A stretch of 64,000 nucleotides of DNA from positions 40,476 to 104,475 of the forward strand of contig DASYBU010000032.1 in the NCBI GenBank assembly GCA_036500605.1, read 5' to 3'. Each line of letters opens with the position of its first letter. Within the stretch, counting starts at the first letter, position 1. Of the stretch, positions 12,649-20,382 are shown in pieces. The notes under the pieces were generated by a model. That model was not told the DNA's origin. It worked only from the letters and a program-made list of their open reading frames with translations, and did not search any database. The position numbers were made by a program, and so were the translations under genes. This DNA comes from JAFALK01 sp036500605 (GTDB lineage: Bacteria; Pseudomonadota; Gammaproteobacteria; Burkholderiales; Burkholderiaceae_C).

Positions 12649-14736
12649 TCAGACCGCCTGCACCGCCCCCACCAACTCCGTCGCCGCGTGAACCGGCGTG
12701 GGCTCGTCCGCCTCCTCGTCCCGAAACTCCTGAGCAATTTGCAGGATCGCAGGCTCGATCTCGAAGAACGCGTCAAGCACGACAGGGTCGAAGGTCGTGC
12801 TGCGCATAGCTCGCATCAAGGCCATTGAATCGCCGTGCGTGAAGGGTTCCTTGTAGCAGCGCCTGCTGATCAGTGCGTCATAGATGTCGGCCGTCGCCAT
12901 GATGCGGCCCGAGAGCGGCACCGCTTGGCCGGCCAGGCCCAGGGGGTAGCCGGTGCCGTCCCACTTTTCGTGATGCGAGCCGGCGATCTCGGCGGCGATG
13001 GCGAGGAAGTTGTCGCCTTCGATCCGGCCGGCCGTGCTGAAAATGATGCGCCGGCCGAATTCGGCGTGCTGCTTCATGATCGCCATCTCCTCCAGGGTCA
13101 GCGGCCCCGGCTTGAGCAGGATGTGGTCGGGCACGCCGACCTTGCCGATATCGTGCAGCGGCGCTGAAAGGAACAGCAGCTGGATGAACTCGTCCGTCAG
13201 GATGTCCGTGTAGTGCCCTGAACGCCTCAACTGCTCGGCGATCGCACGCACGTAGTGTTGCGTGCGCTTGATGTGGGCGCCGGTTTCCGGATCGCGTGTC
13301 TCGGCCACGGCGGCCATCGATTCGATGGTGACCTGGCGCGCATTCTCAAGCCTGCGCCGCCAGATGTGCGCCCGGCGTTTTTCCAGGGCAAGGCGCAAGA
13401 TGAAGTAGCCAACGAGCAGAGTGCCACCGGTTGCAAGAGGAGCACCAGCAGGCACGAGCAGCGCGCCGCGCGCGAACAGTGCCGCGCTGGCACCCAGCAC
13501 GGCGGTGCCGGCCAGCACATTGACGACGACGAAGCCCGCGGTTCCCGCGCCCGACAGGAACAGCCCGACGAGCAAGGCGGCGATCAAGGCGCAAGCCGCG
13601 AGGACGGCTGCGCCGCTCCAGGCCGGCGCGCCGACGATCCGGTCCTGCAAGATCCCTTCGGACATCGCCGCATGCATCTTCAGGCCGGGGAAGCGCTCGT
13701 CGAGGGCTGTCGCGTGAATGTCGTTGAGCCCCGCCGCCGAGCTGCCGATATAGACAATCTTGTCGCGCACGCTATCAGGGTCGAAACGGCCGTTCAGCAC
13801 ATCGGCGGCAGAGAGTGCGGCGTAACCCGAAGAGGCTGCATCGAGCCTGAGCAGCGCATTGCCCTTCGCATCGATCGGCACCCGGTGCGAGCCGATGCGG
13901 ATGGCCAGTCCGTCGGCGTTTGACTCGATGGTGCCGGAAGCCACGCCCAGCGCGCGCAGGGTCGTGGCCAGCGCCAGGCTCGGGTGGATCACGCCGGCGT
14001 GACGAATCAGCAGCGGCATGCGGCGCAGCACGCCATCGGCATCCGGATGCACGTTCATGAATCCTGTCGCGCGGATCTGCGAGGCGATCGGCTCCGCGTT
14101 GGACATGGCGCCGGGCGCATCGGGCAGATCGAGCAGGTCGATGCGGCCGTCGAAGCCGACGCCGGGCCGCGGACTGGCGCTGGCGCGGGTGATGTGGTCG
14201 AAATAGAAATACGTGGCGCCGACGACCCCCGCTCGGCCCGCGACCTGGCCCAGATATCCGTCGTTGTCCTGCAATCCGTCGGGCAGGCCGCTGAAGGCGA
14301 GGTCGAGTCCGAAGTCGCGCTTGTAGGCCTGCTGGATCGTCGTCAGCGAAGCGCGGTCGGCTTCCGGAAAACCAATGTCGAGCCCGATCGCTGCCGGCTT
14401 CTGCGCCGCGATGCGTTCGATCAGCGTCGCAAAACGGTAGCGCGGCCACGGCCATTGGCCGACGGAAGCCAGACTGATTTCGTCAACGTCGACCACGACG
14501 ACATCGCGCATCGGCGCCCTCGATGCGAAGCTGCGCTCGAACGTGTCGAGCAGGAATGCATCGAGTTGCGCGACGGGCGGAACCCGGCACAAGCCCGCGA
14601 CGCCGATGAGCAGCGAGATCGCGAGGGCCGCGACAAACAATCCCGCCGCACGACGCGGTGAAAGGCCGATGCCCGGCGCATCCGCTCGGCCCAGCGGGCT
14701 CATGGACGGCTTCGATGGCGGCGTCGCGTCGCTCAC
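12649..14736 (-). CDS. CHASE2 sensor with HD-GYP cyclic-di-GMP phosphodiesterase domain
   Basis: 695 residues. A membrane anchor at ~30-50 precedes an extracytoplasmic CHASE2 domain (~55-375, with VVVVDVDEISLASVGQWPWPR and KIVYIGSSAAGLNDIHATAL). Three further hydrophobic helices (~378-455) are followed by a cytoplasmic HD-GYP domain (~480-670). Metal-binding and signature residues are intact: HDIGKVG near 527 and HHEKWDGTGYPLGL near 586, then ADIYDAL. HD-GYP enzymes hydrolyse cyclic-di-GMP, so an external signal sensed by CHASE2 should change c-di-GMP level. CHASE2 is more often linked to adenylate cyclase or kinase outputs. The start overlaps the stop of the OmpA-like lipoprotein (ATGA), forming an operon with FecR. 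Confidence 0.9.
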   Translation of the reverse strand: MSDATPPSKPSMSPLGRADAPGIGLSPRRAAGLFVAALAISLLIGVAGLCRVPPVAQLDAFLLDTFERSFASRAPMRDVVVVDVDEISLASVGQWPWPRYRFATLIERIAAQKPAAIGLDIGFPEADRASLTTIQQAYKRDFGLDLAFSGLPDGLQDNDGYLGQVAGRAGVVGATYFYFDHITRASASPRPGVGFDGRIDLLDLPDAPGAMSNAEPIASQIRATGFMNVHPDADGVLRRMPLLIRHAGVIHPSLALATTLRALGVASGTIESNADGLAIRIGSHRVPIDAKGNALLRLDAASSGYAALSAADVLNGRFDPDSVRDKIVYIGSSAAGLNDIHATALDERFPGLKMHAAMSEGILQDRIVGAPAWSGAAVLAACALIAALLVGLFLSGAGTAGFVVVNVLAGTAVLGASAALFARGALLVPAGAPLATGGTLLVGYFILRLALEKRRAHIWRRRLENARQVTIESMAAVAETRDPETGAHIKRTQHYVRAIAEQLRRSGHYTDILTDEFIQLLFLSAPLHDIGKVGVPDHILLKPGPLTLEEMAIMKQHAEFGRRIIFSTAGRIEGDNFLAIAAEIAGSHHEKWDGTGYPLGLAGQAVPLSGRIMATADIYDALISRRCYKEPFTHGDSMALMRAMRSTTFDPVVLDAFFEIEPAILQIAQEFRDEEADEPTPVHAATELVGAVQAV

Positions 14737-15356
14737 AGGATCACCACCTCGGCACGCCGATTCTTCGGCTCGGGCTTGTGCCCGTCGTTCGGCACGAGCG
14801 GCGAGCGGTCACCAAAGTACTCGACCTGAACCTGTGCGAATTCGGCATCGCTCTTGCGCAGCAATTCAGCGACCACACGGGCGCGCAACTCGGAGAGATG
14901 TTCGTTGCGCTCCTCGGTGCCGCTCGCGTCCGCGTGACCATATACCGTGATCTCGGTCGGCTTGCGGTCTTTCGCGGCCTTGATCATCTCGGGCACCAGG
15001 GCTTTGGATTGTTCCGTCAGGGCCACGCTGTCGAGCACGAAATAAAGCGTGAAGGTGAGCGGCTTTGTCGGCTGCGCCTTCAGCAGCGCACCGTATTGCT
15101 GCTCGATCGATTGCTTCTCTTTCGGCTTCGCCTGCGAGGGCATCGATCGTGGATCATCGACAGTCACGGCATTGAACGCCTCGCTGATGCGCTGCTGCCC
15201 TCCTCCGTCCGCCACCACGACGGCGCCGACGTGACCGTCCTCATCGGGCAGCAGCACAACGGTCGTGCGCGGCCCGCAGGCGCATCCGCTCAGCATGGCC
15301 GTGACGACGAAGGCCCAGCACGCCAGCGAACGAGTCTTCAGCAGCTTCGGTATCAC
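14733..15356 (-). CDS. OmpA-family lipoprotein, peptidoglycan-binding
   Basis: 207 residues. A lipoprotein signal ends in the lipobox LSGC (Cys25). After a low-complexity linker, the OmpA-like domain spans ~95-207: TFTLYFVLDSVALTEQSKALV, ITVYGHADASGTEERNEHLS and the C-terminal NRRAEVVIL. This domain binds meso-diaminopimelate of peptidoglycan non-covalently, with the lipid anchor most likely in the outer membrane. It starts in a 4-bp ATGA overlap with the fecR-like gene and ends in a 4-bp overlap with the CHASE2/HD-GYP gene. The three products are thus probably made in fixed ratio and may form an envelope-sensing assembly. Confidence 0.88.
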   Translation of the reverse strand: MIPKLLKTRSLACWAFVVTAMLSGCACGPRTTVVLLPDEDGHVGAVVVADGGGQQRISEAFNAVTVDDPRSMPSQAKPKEKQSIEQQYGALLKAQPTKPLTFTLYFVLDSVALTEQSKALVPEMIKAAKDRKPTEITVYGHADASGTEERNEHLSELRARVVAELLRKSDAEFAQVQVEYFGDRSPLVPNDGHKPEPKNRRAEVVIL

Positions 15357-15817
15357 TGCGCTTCAATGATGAAGCGGGTGCCGCGCACGCCCACCGTCGA
15401 GGTCGGCGTGTCCACCTTTACCGATTCGGGCGACAGCTTGCCGATCTTGCCTGACGAGTACACGGCCGAGCCTTTGGCCAGGTAGACCGAGAAGGCGTAC
15501 TTCGCCTGCTTGGGCTCGAAGACGTAGTCGCGCACTTTCACGTCGCTGCCCGCGCCCAAGGTCAGCAAGGTGCCGTCCCTGAAGACGAGGCCTGCGGAGG
15601 CGCCAGCGTCCGACGTCAACCGGTCCGCGACGAACAACTGCATGCCTGGCGCTGCCGCAAGCTTGCTGTCGGCCCTGAGCACGTACACGTGGCCCACGAC
15701 ACTTTTGAACAAGGCGACATGCTGTTCATCGGCCGCGAATGCGGATCCGCCAGCAGTGAACAAGGCGGCCAGCGTGGTCAGGGTGGCCAGGGCGGTGATG
15801 CACTTCTTGGTGTTCAT
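15353..15817 (-). CDS. FecR-domain periplasmic protein
   Basis: 154 residues with a cleavable signal peptide (about 1-28, ending SAFA). The remainder is a FecR domain: LFKSVVGHVYVLRADSKLAA, GMQLFVADRLTSDAGASAGL, FRDGTLLTLGAGSDVKV and the C-terminal PTSTVGVRGTRFIIE. There is no anti-sigma membrane helix and no sigma factor nearby, so it is of the free-standing periplasmic kind rather than a FecI/FecR surface-signalling partner. An upstream GGAG precedes the start. It leads the FecR-OmpA-CHASE2 operon and may be the ligand-binding or scaffold component; that role is inference. Confidence 0.85.
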   Translation of the reverse strand: MNTKKCITALATLTTLAALFTAGGSAFAADEQHVALFKSVVGHVYVLRADSKLAAAPGMQLFVADRLTSDAGASAGLVFRDGTLLTLGAGSDVKVRDYVFEPKQAKYAFSVYLAKGSAVYSSGKIGKLSPESVKVDTPTSTVGVRGTRFIIEAQ

Positions 15818-16161
15818 TGAGTTCTCCGCAGGAGGTCAACAGTGAGGACGGACGTACATCAGGTGGAGAGCACCGGCCTGGTCGCCTTCATCGAGGAAGC
15901 CGCTGCCAATGCGCTCAGTACGCTGATTGGAACGTGGAAGTCACGGCGCATCGCAAGACCGGGGCATGTTGGAGTGACGAAGTTCACGTTCCGCAGGGGC
16001 GCAGATCAGCGGCCGGACCATCGCCATGCCCAAAAGCTCAAAGAGGACGACCCAGCCGCCACCCTCTTCGACCTCCCCGCCCAATGCCGACAAGGCATTG
16101 AAGGCCGCGCAAACCAACGAGCTGGCCGGCGTCGATGACCCAATCGCGGGCCGCCACGTCG

Positions 16162-16245
16162 CGCATCGCGCGGCACGTCCATATCCACATTCTTCAGGTT
16201 GTGCTCGCGGGCGCCGCGGACGCGAACGAAGCCGGATGTCTTCAT
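16162..16245 (-). pseudogene. uvrA-like N-terminal remnant
   Basis: From the ATG at 16245 the frame encodes MKTSGFVRVRGAREHNLKNV followed by DMDVPRDA, which is the conserved start of UvrA-type excinuclease ATPases. Similarity stops before the Walker A motif; further on, another frame encodes RDWVIDAG, reminiscent of the UvrA C-terminus. This suggests an internally deleted and frameshifted paralog. A GGGA ribosome-binding site remains upstream. Confidence 0.6.
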
Positions 16246-16270
16246 GAGCTTTTCCCTGGATCTGGCTCCC

Positions 16271-16303
16271 CAATAGAAAGACCCAGCGGTTTGACGGCTG
16301 GGC
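16271..16303 (-). terminator. Hairpin terminator downstream of the exporter operon
   Basis: On the minus strand GCCCAGC and GCTGGGT form a ~7-bp stem around an 8-9-nt loop, followed by CTTTCTATT. It lies ~160 bp beyond the stop of the outer-membrane channel gene and is the first plausible end for that transcript. Confidence 0.5.
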
Positions 16304-16461
16304 CTTGTCGTTTCCGGATCTCGAGGATCGCCTTGGAGGCTTTTGCCTTGCCGGCTACGACGCATCGGGGAAACGACAGCGTCAGCTTAAATCGACTCGC
16401 GGAAGGCTCATGTCAGCCTGCGACGGCTGGGCTTGTAGGACCTGCCTGTCGGCGGCGCAAC

Positions 16462-17991
16462 TCAAGGCGAGGTCCGCGCCGCCTCGCCTTTCGGGGGCGC
16501 GGCAATCGCCTTGTTCAGCGCGGCAAAGCGTTGCAGCAGACGGCCCTCGCTGGCCGTCACGTCGCGCTGGGATTGCAGCACGCCTCTCTGACCATCGAGC
16601 ACGGCGGTGTAGTCGACAGTCCCGCCCTCGTAGCGGGCCAGCGCCAGCTTCAGCGATTCGCGATTGTTGAGGTCGCGAGCTTTCAGGCTGGAGAGCTGCT
16701 CGCTCTCTGCCGCGTAGCCGTTCAGCGCATCGTCGATCTCGTGCCAGGCCGCCATCACGGTGCGCTGGTAAGCCACCGCGGCCTCCTGCTGTTGCAGCTC
16801 CCGCAATTGCACGACCCGCAGGCGGCGGCCGTGGTCGAAGATCGGCAGATCCAGGCTCGGGCCGACGGTCCAGGTGCGGCTCCCCCAACTGCCAAACTTG
16901 CTGTCCGCGGTGGACTCGAACCCGAAGTGGCCGCCCAGTTTGATGCTGGGATAGAGATCCGCCTTGGCGACACCGATGTTCGCAGTGGCGGCGCGCAGCT
17001 TGGCCTCCGCGGCCTGGATATCGGGGCGGCGCTGAGCGACCTCCGACGGCAATCCCAGCGCCAGCGCTGGCAGCGCGGCCACGTCGGCCACGTCGGCTAC
17101 GTCGGCCTCCGGTGCGGCTTTTGCCAGCAAGGCGTTCAGTGCGCCCGGATGCTCCCCGAGCAGCAGCTCGATCTGCCCGATGCTGGCGGCCTGCTGTGCC
17201 AGCAGGGGCGGTATCTGCGCACGGCTGGCCTCCAGATCACCATGCTGCCGCGCCAGATCCAGCTCGGCTAACGCGCCGGCATTGGCGCGCGCCTGCAAGA
17301 GCGACAGGCGCTCCTGCTGAGCGGCGATGTCTCGTGACAGGACATCCTGCTGCCGCTGCGCCGTGCGCAGCTCGATATAGTGCCGCGCAACGTCGCTTGC
17401 AAGCGTCATGCGGGCCTGTTCCAGAAGTGCGGCCTGCGTAGCGACATCGGCGTCTGCCGCTTCGATCGCATGCCGGACGCGCCCCCACAGGTCCAGTTCC
17501 CAGGACGCATCAAAGCCCGCCTGGTAGAGGTTGAACGGCTCGCTGAGCAGCGAGACGAGTTGATCACGGTTGCCCGCCGCGCCACCGATGACATCGAGCA
17601 TCCGGGTGCTGGCGCCGACTTCGCTCTGGCGCTGACGCGTCGCGCCGGCGGTTCCATTGACCTGCGGCCCGGCCTGCGCCGCGGTCACGCCGCGCTGGAC
17701 GCGGGCTTGCGCGAAATGCAGTGCGGCCGTGCGCAGATCGGGGCTGGCCGCGACGGCACGACGCTCAAGTTCATCGAGCACAGGGTCGCGCAACATCGTC
17801 CACCAGGATGGCGGCCACGCCGGCGCGGCGGAGGCGGCCGACGCACCGGCCAATGGAGGATGCAGGCTCGAGTCACCGCTGCGCCATTGCGACCAATCTG
17901 CAGGCGCCGGTGTGTCGGGCTTGACGAAAGCCGGGCCAGTGGCGCAACCGGCCAACATGAGCAAGAGAATCAGAGGGGAGGCTTTGGACAT
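16462..17991 (-). CDS. Outer-membrane efflux channel lipoprotein, NodT/OprM family
   Basis: About 509 residues from the ATG at 17991 (MSKASPLILLLMLAGC). The lipobox LAGC gives an acylated Cys, as in OprM/CusC-type channels. Two OEP repeats of paired helices and beta strands follow (WWTMLRDPVLDELERRAVAAS; SWELDLWGRVRHAIEAADADV; LGLPSEVAQRRPDIQAAEAKL). A TolC-like trimer should connect the adaptor to the cell exterior. A 9-bp DNA repeat near 17080-17108 encodes a short ADV repeat in the linker between halves. The start lies 13 bp after the permease stop. The open frame upstream of 17991 is out of character and not used. Confidence 0.92.
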   Translation of the reverse strand: MSKASPLILLLMLAGCATGPAFVKPDTPAPADWSQWRSGDSSLHPPLAGASAASAAPAWPPSWWTMLRDPVLDELERRAVAASPDLRTAALHFAQARVQRGVTAAQAGPQVNGTAGATRQRQSEVGASTRMLDVIGGAAGNRDQLVSLLSEPFNLYQAGFDASWELDLWGRVRHAIEAADADVATQAALLEQARMTLASDVARHYIELRTAQRQQDVLSRDIAAQQERLSLLQARANAGALAELDLARQHGDLEASRAQIPPLLAQQAASIGQIELLLGEHPGALNALLAKAAPEADVADVADVAALPALALGLPSEVAQRRPDIQAAEAKLRAATANIGVAKADLYPSIKLGGHFGFESTADSKFGSWGSRTWTVGPSLDLPIFDHGRRLRVVQLRELQQQEAAVAYQRTVMAAWHEIDDALNGYAAESEQLSSLKARDLNNRESLKLALARYEGGTVDYTAVLDGQRGVLQSQRDVTASEGRLLQRFAALNKAIAAPPKGEAARTSP

Positions 17992-18004
17992 GAAGGGCCT
18001 CAAT

Positions 18005-19117
18005 TCAAGACAGTCGGTTGCGGAAGAGCCAGGCGGCCAGGGGCAGCGTGACGGCGGCAATGGCGAGCATCGGCACGAAGTCGAAGGCGATCTCGTGCAG
18101 GCCGGCGCCTTCGAGGTAGACGCGCCGCACCAGGTCCATGCCGAAACGCAGCGGGTTCGCGTAGGTGATCCACTGGAGCACCTTCGGCATATTGGCCACC
18201 GGCGTCAGCAGGCCCGAAAGCAGCATCAGCGGCATGATCAGCAGGAAGGTGTAGAGCATGGCCTGCTGCATGCTGACCGACAAGGCCGAGATCGACAGGC
18301 CGATGCCCACCGCCGCCACCGTGAACACGACCAGGCCCAGGTAGAGCACCGCGACCGAGCCGGCCATCGGGATCCGGAACCAGAACAGCAGGATCAGGAA
18401 GATGATCGTCGACTGCGTGAGCCCGACGAGGATCGAAGGCAGCGCCTTGCCGATCAGCAATTGCATCGGCGTCAGCGGCGTGACGAGGAGCTGGTCGAAG
18501 GTGCCCTGCTCGCGCTCGCGCGCCACCGACAGCGCGGCCACCAGCAACGTCTGCAGCATGCTCAAGGCGCCGATCAGCGCCGGCATGATGTTCCATCGGG
18601 ATTCGAGGTTAGGGCTGTACCAGGCGCGGCGCTCGATGGACAGGGGCGGCGCCCCGGCGCGCTCCGCATTGATCTGCGCAACGATCGCTCCGATCTGCGC
18701 GGCCGCGGCGCCGGCGGTCGACGAATTGCGGCCGTCCAGGATCAGCTGCACGGGCGCCGACTGGCCCGCGGCGACCCTGCTCTCAAAGTCAGGCGGGAAG
18801 CTCAACACCAGCAGCACGCCGTCCTTGTCGATCGCATCGGCAATCTGGCCGCTCGACGTGAGCATCAGCTCGCGCTTGAAGACGCCGGTGCCGTCCAGGT
18901 GCTGAACGATCTGGGCGGCCGTGCTGCTGTGACTCTGATCCAGCACCGCGTACGGGGCGCGCGTCAAATCGTAGGTGGCGCCGTAGCCGAACAGCAGCGA
19001 TTGCATCAGCGCCGGCGCGATCAGGATCACGCGGCTGCTCGGTTCCTTCAGCAGCGCGAACAATTCCTTGCGGCAGAGATAGCCGATGCGGACGAGGGTT
19101 GCGATGAGGTCAGCCAT
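18005..19117 (-). CDS. ybhR: ABC-2 type transporter permease, YbhR-like
   Basis: 370 residues. One N-terminal membrane helix (~25-45), a large extracytoplasmic domain (~50-175), then five helices (~185-365), the usual ABC-2 permease plan. Conserved parts include RKELFALLKEPSSRVILIAPALMQSLLFGYGATYDL, quoted here as KELFALLKEPSSRVIL, and REREQGTFDQLLVTPLTPMQLLIGK. It pairs with the homologous permease encoded just upstream to form a heterodimer driven by the double ATPase. In E. coli the YbhFSR pump exports cationic antibiotics and sodium/lithium; the substrate here is unknown. It starts 4 bp after its partner's stop. Confidence 0.9.
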   Translation of the reverse strand: MADLIATLVRIGYLCRKELFALLKEPSSRVILIAPALMQSLLFGYGATYDLTRAPYAVLDQSHSSTAAQIVQHLDGTGVFKRELMLTSSGQIADAIDKDGVLLVLSFPPDFESRVAAGQSAPVQLILDGRNSSTAGAAAAQIGAIVAQINAERAGAPPLSIERRAWYSPNLESRWNIMPALIGALSMLQTLLVAALSVAREREQGTFDQLLVTPLTPMQLLIGKALPSILVGLTQSTIIFLILLFWFRIPMAGSVAVLYLGLVVFTVAAVGIGLSISALSVSMQQAMLYTFLLIMPLMLLSGLLTPVANMPKVLQWITYANPLRFGMDLVRRVYLEGAGLHEIAFDFVPMLAIAAVTLPLAAWLFRNRLS

Positions 19118-19121
19118 AGTC

Positions 19122-20249
19122 TCAATCGAGGGTCTTGCGCAGCGTGCGGTGCGTGGCCGCCAGCAGCACGACGATGTAGAGCACGAGGATCGCGCAGTCG
19201 CGCATGACCATGCCCCAGTTGTCGCCGGCCAGGAACAGCGTCTTGATCAGCTCCATGAAATGCGTCGCCGGCAGCAGCTGGCTGACGACCTGCACGACGA
19301 TCGGCACGTTGCGCAGGTCGAAGACGAAGCCCGACAACATCATGGCCGGCATGAAGCTGGCGAGCAGCGCGATCTGGCTGGCCTCGAACTGGCTGCGCGT
19401 GGCGCCCGAGATGAACAGGCCCAGCAGCAGCGAGACCGTGAGGTACAGCATGGACGAGAGCGCGATGATCGCCAGCGAGCCGCGCATCGGCACTTCGAAC
19501 AGGAAGTGCGAGGCCAGCAGGCACATCACCAGGTCGATCGCGCCGATGACGAGATAGGGCACCAGCTTGGCCAGCACGATCTCCAGCGAGCGCACCGGCG
19601 TGACGAACAGCGACTCCAGCGTGCCGCGCTCCCATTCGCGGGCGATCAGCAGCGAGGTCAGGAAGGCGCCGATCAGCGTCATCACCAGCACGATCAGCCC
19701 CGGCACCAGGAACCAGGTGCTGGTGTTGGCTTCGTTGAACCACATGCGCTGGACCAGCTCGATGCCGCCAGGGGCCGAGCCCTCCTTGACGCCGGAGCGT
19801 GCCGCCTGGATCTGCGCGGCCTGGTTGAGCGCTCCGCTCACGTAACCCTCTACGGCAGCGGCAGTGTTCGAGTCCACGCCGTTGAGCAGCAGCTGCAATT
19901 TGCCCTGGCGCATGGCGTAGTCGTGCGAGAACTTGGCCGGCACGCGCAGGATGGCGTTGACCTTGCCGTCGCGCATCTGTTGCACGGCGGTGGGCATGTC
20001 GTTCAGCCAGACCGGTGACAGATAGGGCGAGCCCTGCAGCCCGGCCAGCATCTCCTGCGCGGCCGGCGAGCGGTCTTCCAGCACGACAGCCAGCGGCACG
20101 TTCTTGACGTCGAAGGACATGCCGTAGCCGAACAGCAGGATCAGCATCACCGGCAGCAGCAGGCCGACGGCGAGGTTGCTGCGGTCGCGCAGCATCTGTC
20201 GCGCTTCCTTGCGCAGCAGAGCGGTAAAGCGAAGCATGAAACCGGTCAT
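19122..20249 (-). CDS. ybhS: ABC-2 type transporter permease, YbhS-like
   Basis: About 375 residues from the ATG at 20249 (MTGFMLRFTALLRKEARQML), chosen because GAGGGG lies just upstream; the longer frame crosses a hairpin repeat. Same plan as the second permease: one helix, a large external domain (~45-175), then five helices, with AREWERGTLESLFVTPVRSLEI as the conserved cytoplasmic loop. It is the first of the two permease genes and is separated from the ATPase gene by 133 bp holding a strong hairpin, unlike the other tight junctions of this operon. Confidence 0.9.
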   Translation of the reverse strand: MTGFMLRFTALLRKEARQMLRDRSNLAVGLLLPVMLILLFGYGMSFDVKNVPLAVVLEDRSPAAQEMLAGLQGSPYLSPVWLNDMPTAVQQMRDGKVNAILRVPAKFSHDYAMRQGKLQLLLNGVDSNTAAAVEGYVSGALNQAAQIQAARSGVKEGSAPGGIELVQRMWFNEANTSTWFLVPGLIVLVMTLIGAFLTSLLIAREWERGTLESLFVTPVRSLEIVLAKLVPYLVIGAIDLVMCLLASHFLFEVPMRGSLAIIALSSMLYLTVSLLLGLFISGATRSQFEASQIALLASFMPAMMLSGFVFDLRNVPIVVQVVSQLLPATHFMELIKTLFLAGDNWGMVMRDCAILVLYIVVLLAATHRTLRKTLD

Positions 20250-20296
20250 GTGAGCCCCTCGTCCAGCGGGTACGCTAGCCGGTCCCCCGAGGGGAC

Positions 20297-20333
20297 GGCG
20301 ATGCTTGCGGCGTCGAGCCGCAAGCACATCGCC
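20297..20333. repeat. Strong hairpin, REP-like, between ATPase and permease genes
   Basis: GGCGATGCTTGCGGC and GCCGCAAGCACATCGCC pair over 15 bp with a 2-nt bulge around the loop GTCGA. CCCCTCG/CGAGGGG pairing just to the left and GGGCCGGCTTGGGAGCGGCCC to the right add further stems. There is no T-run, so it is more likely a dispersed palindromic element or mRNA-processing site than a terminator. Confidence 0.6.
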
Positions 20334-20382
20334 ATACGGGCCGGCTTGGGAGCGGCCCGGCGCTCGGCCCCGGAGGCACGAA

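Larger units (their letters stand above)
15818..16461. other. Decayed intergenic region with gene remnants
   Basis: 644 bp without an intact gene that I can support. A uvrA-like N-terminal remnant lies on the minus strand (16162-16245) and a hairpin terminator at 16271-16303. A 73-codon plus-strand frame from 16026 (MPKSSKRTTQ...) has partly gene-like codons but runs antisense through the uvrA remnant and is not called. Confidence 0.5.

Noticed and set aside
16026..16247. Small plus-strand gene (73 codons) in the decayed region
   Set aside because: It runs antisense through the uvrA-like remnant, has no clear ribosome-binding site, and its second half loses codon bias.
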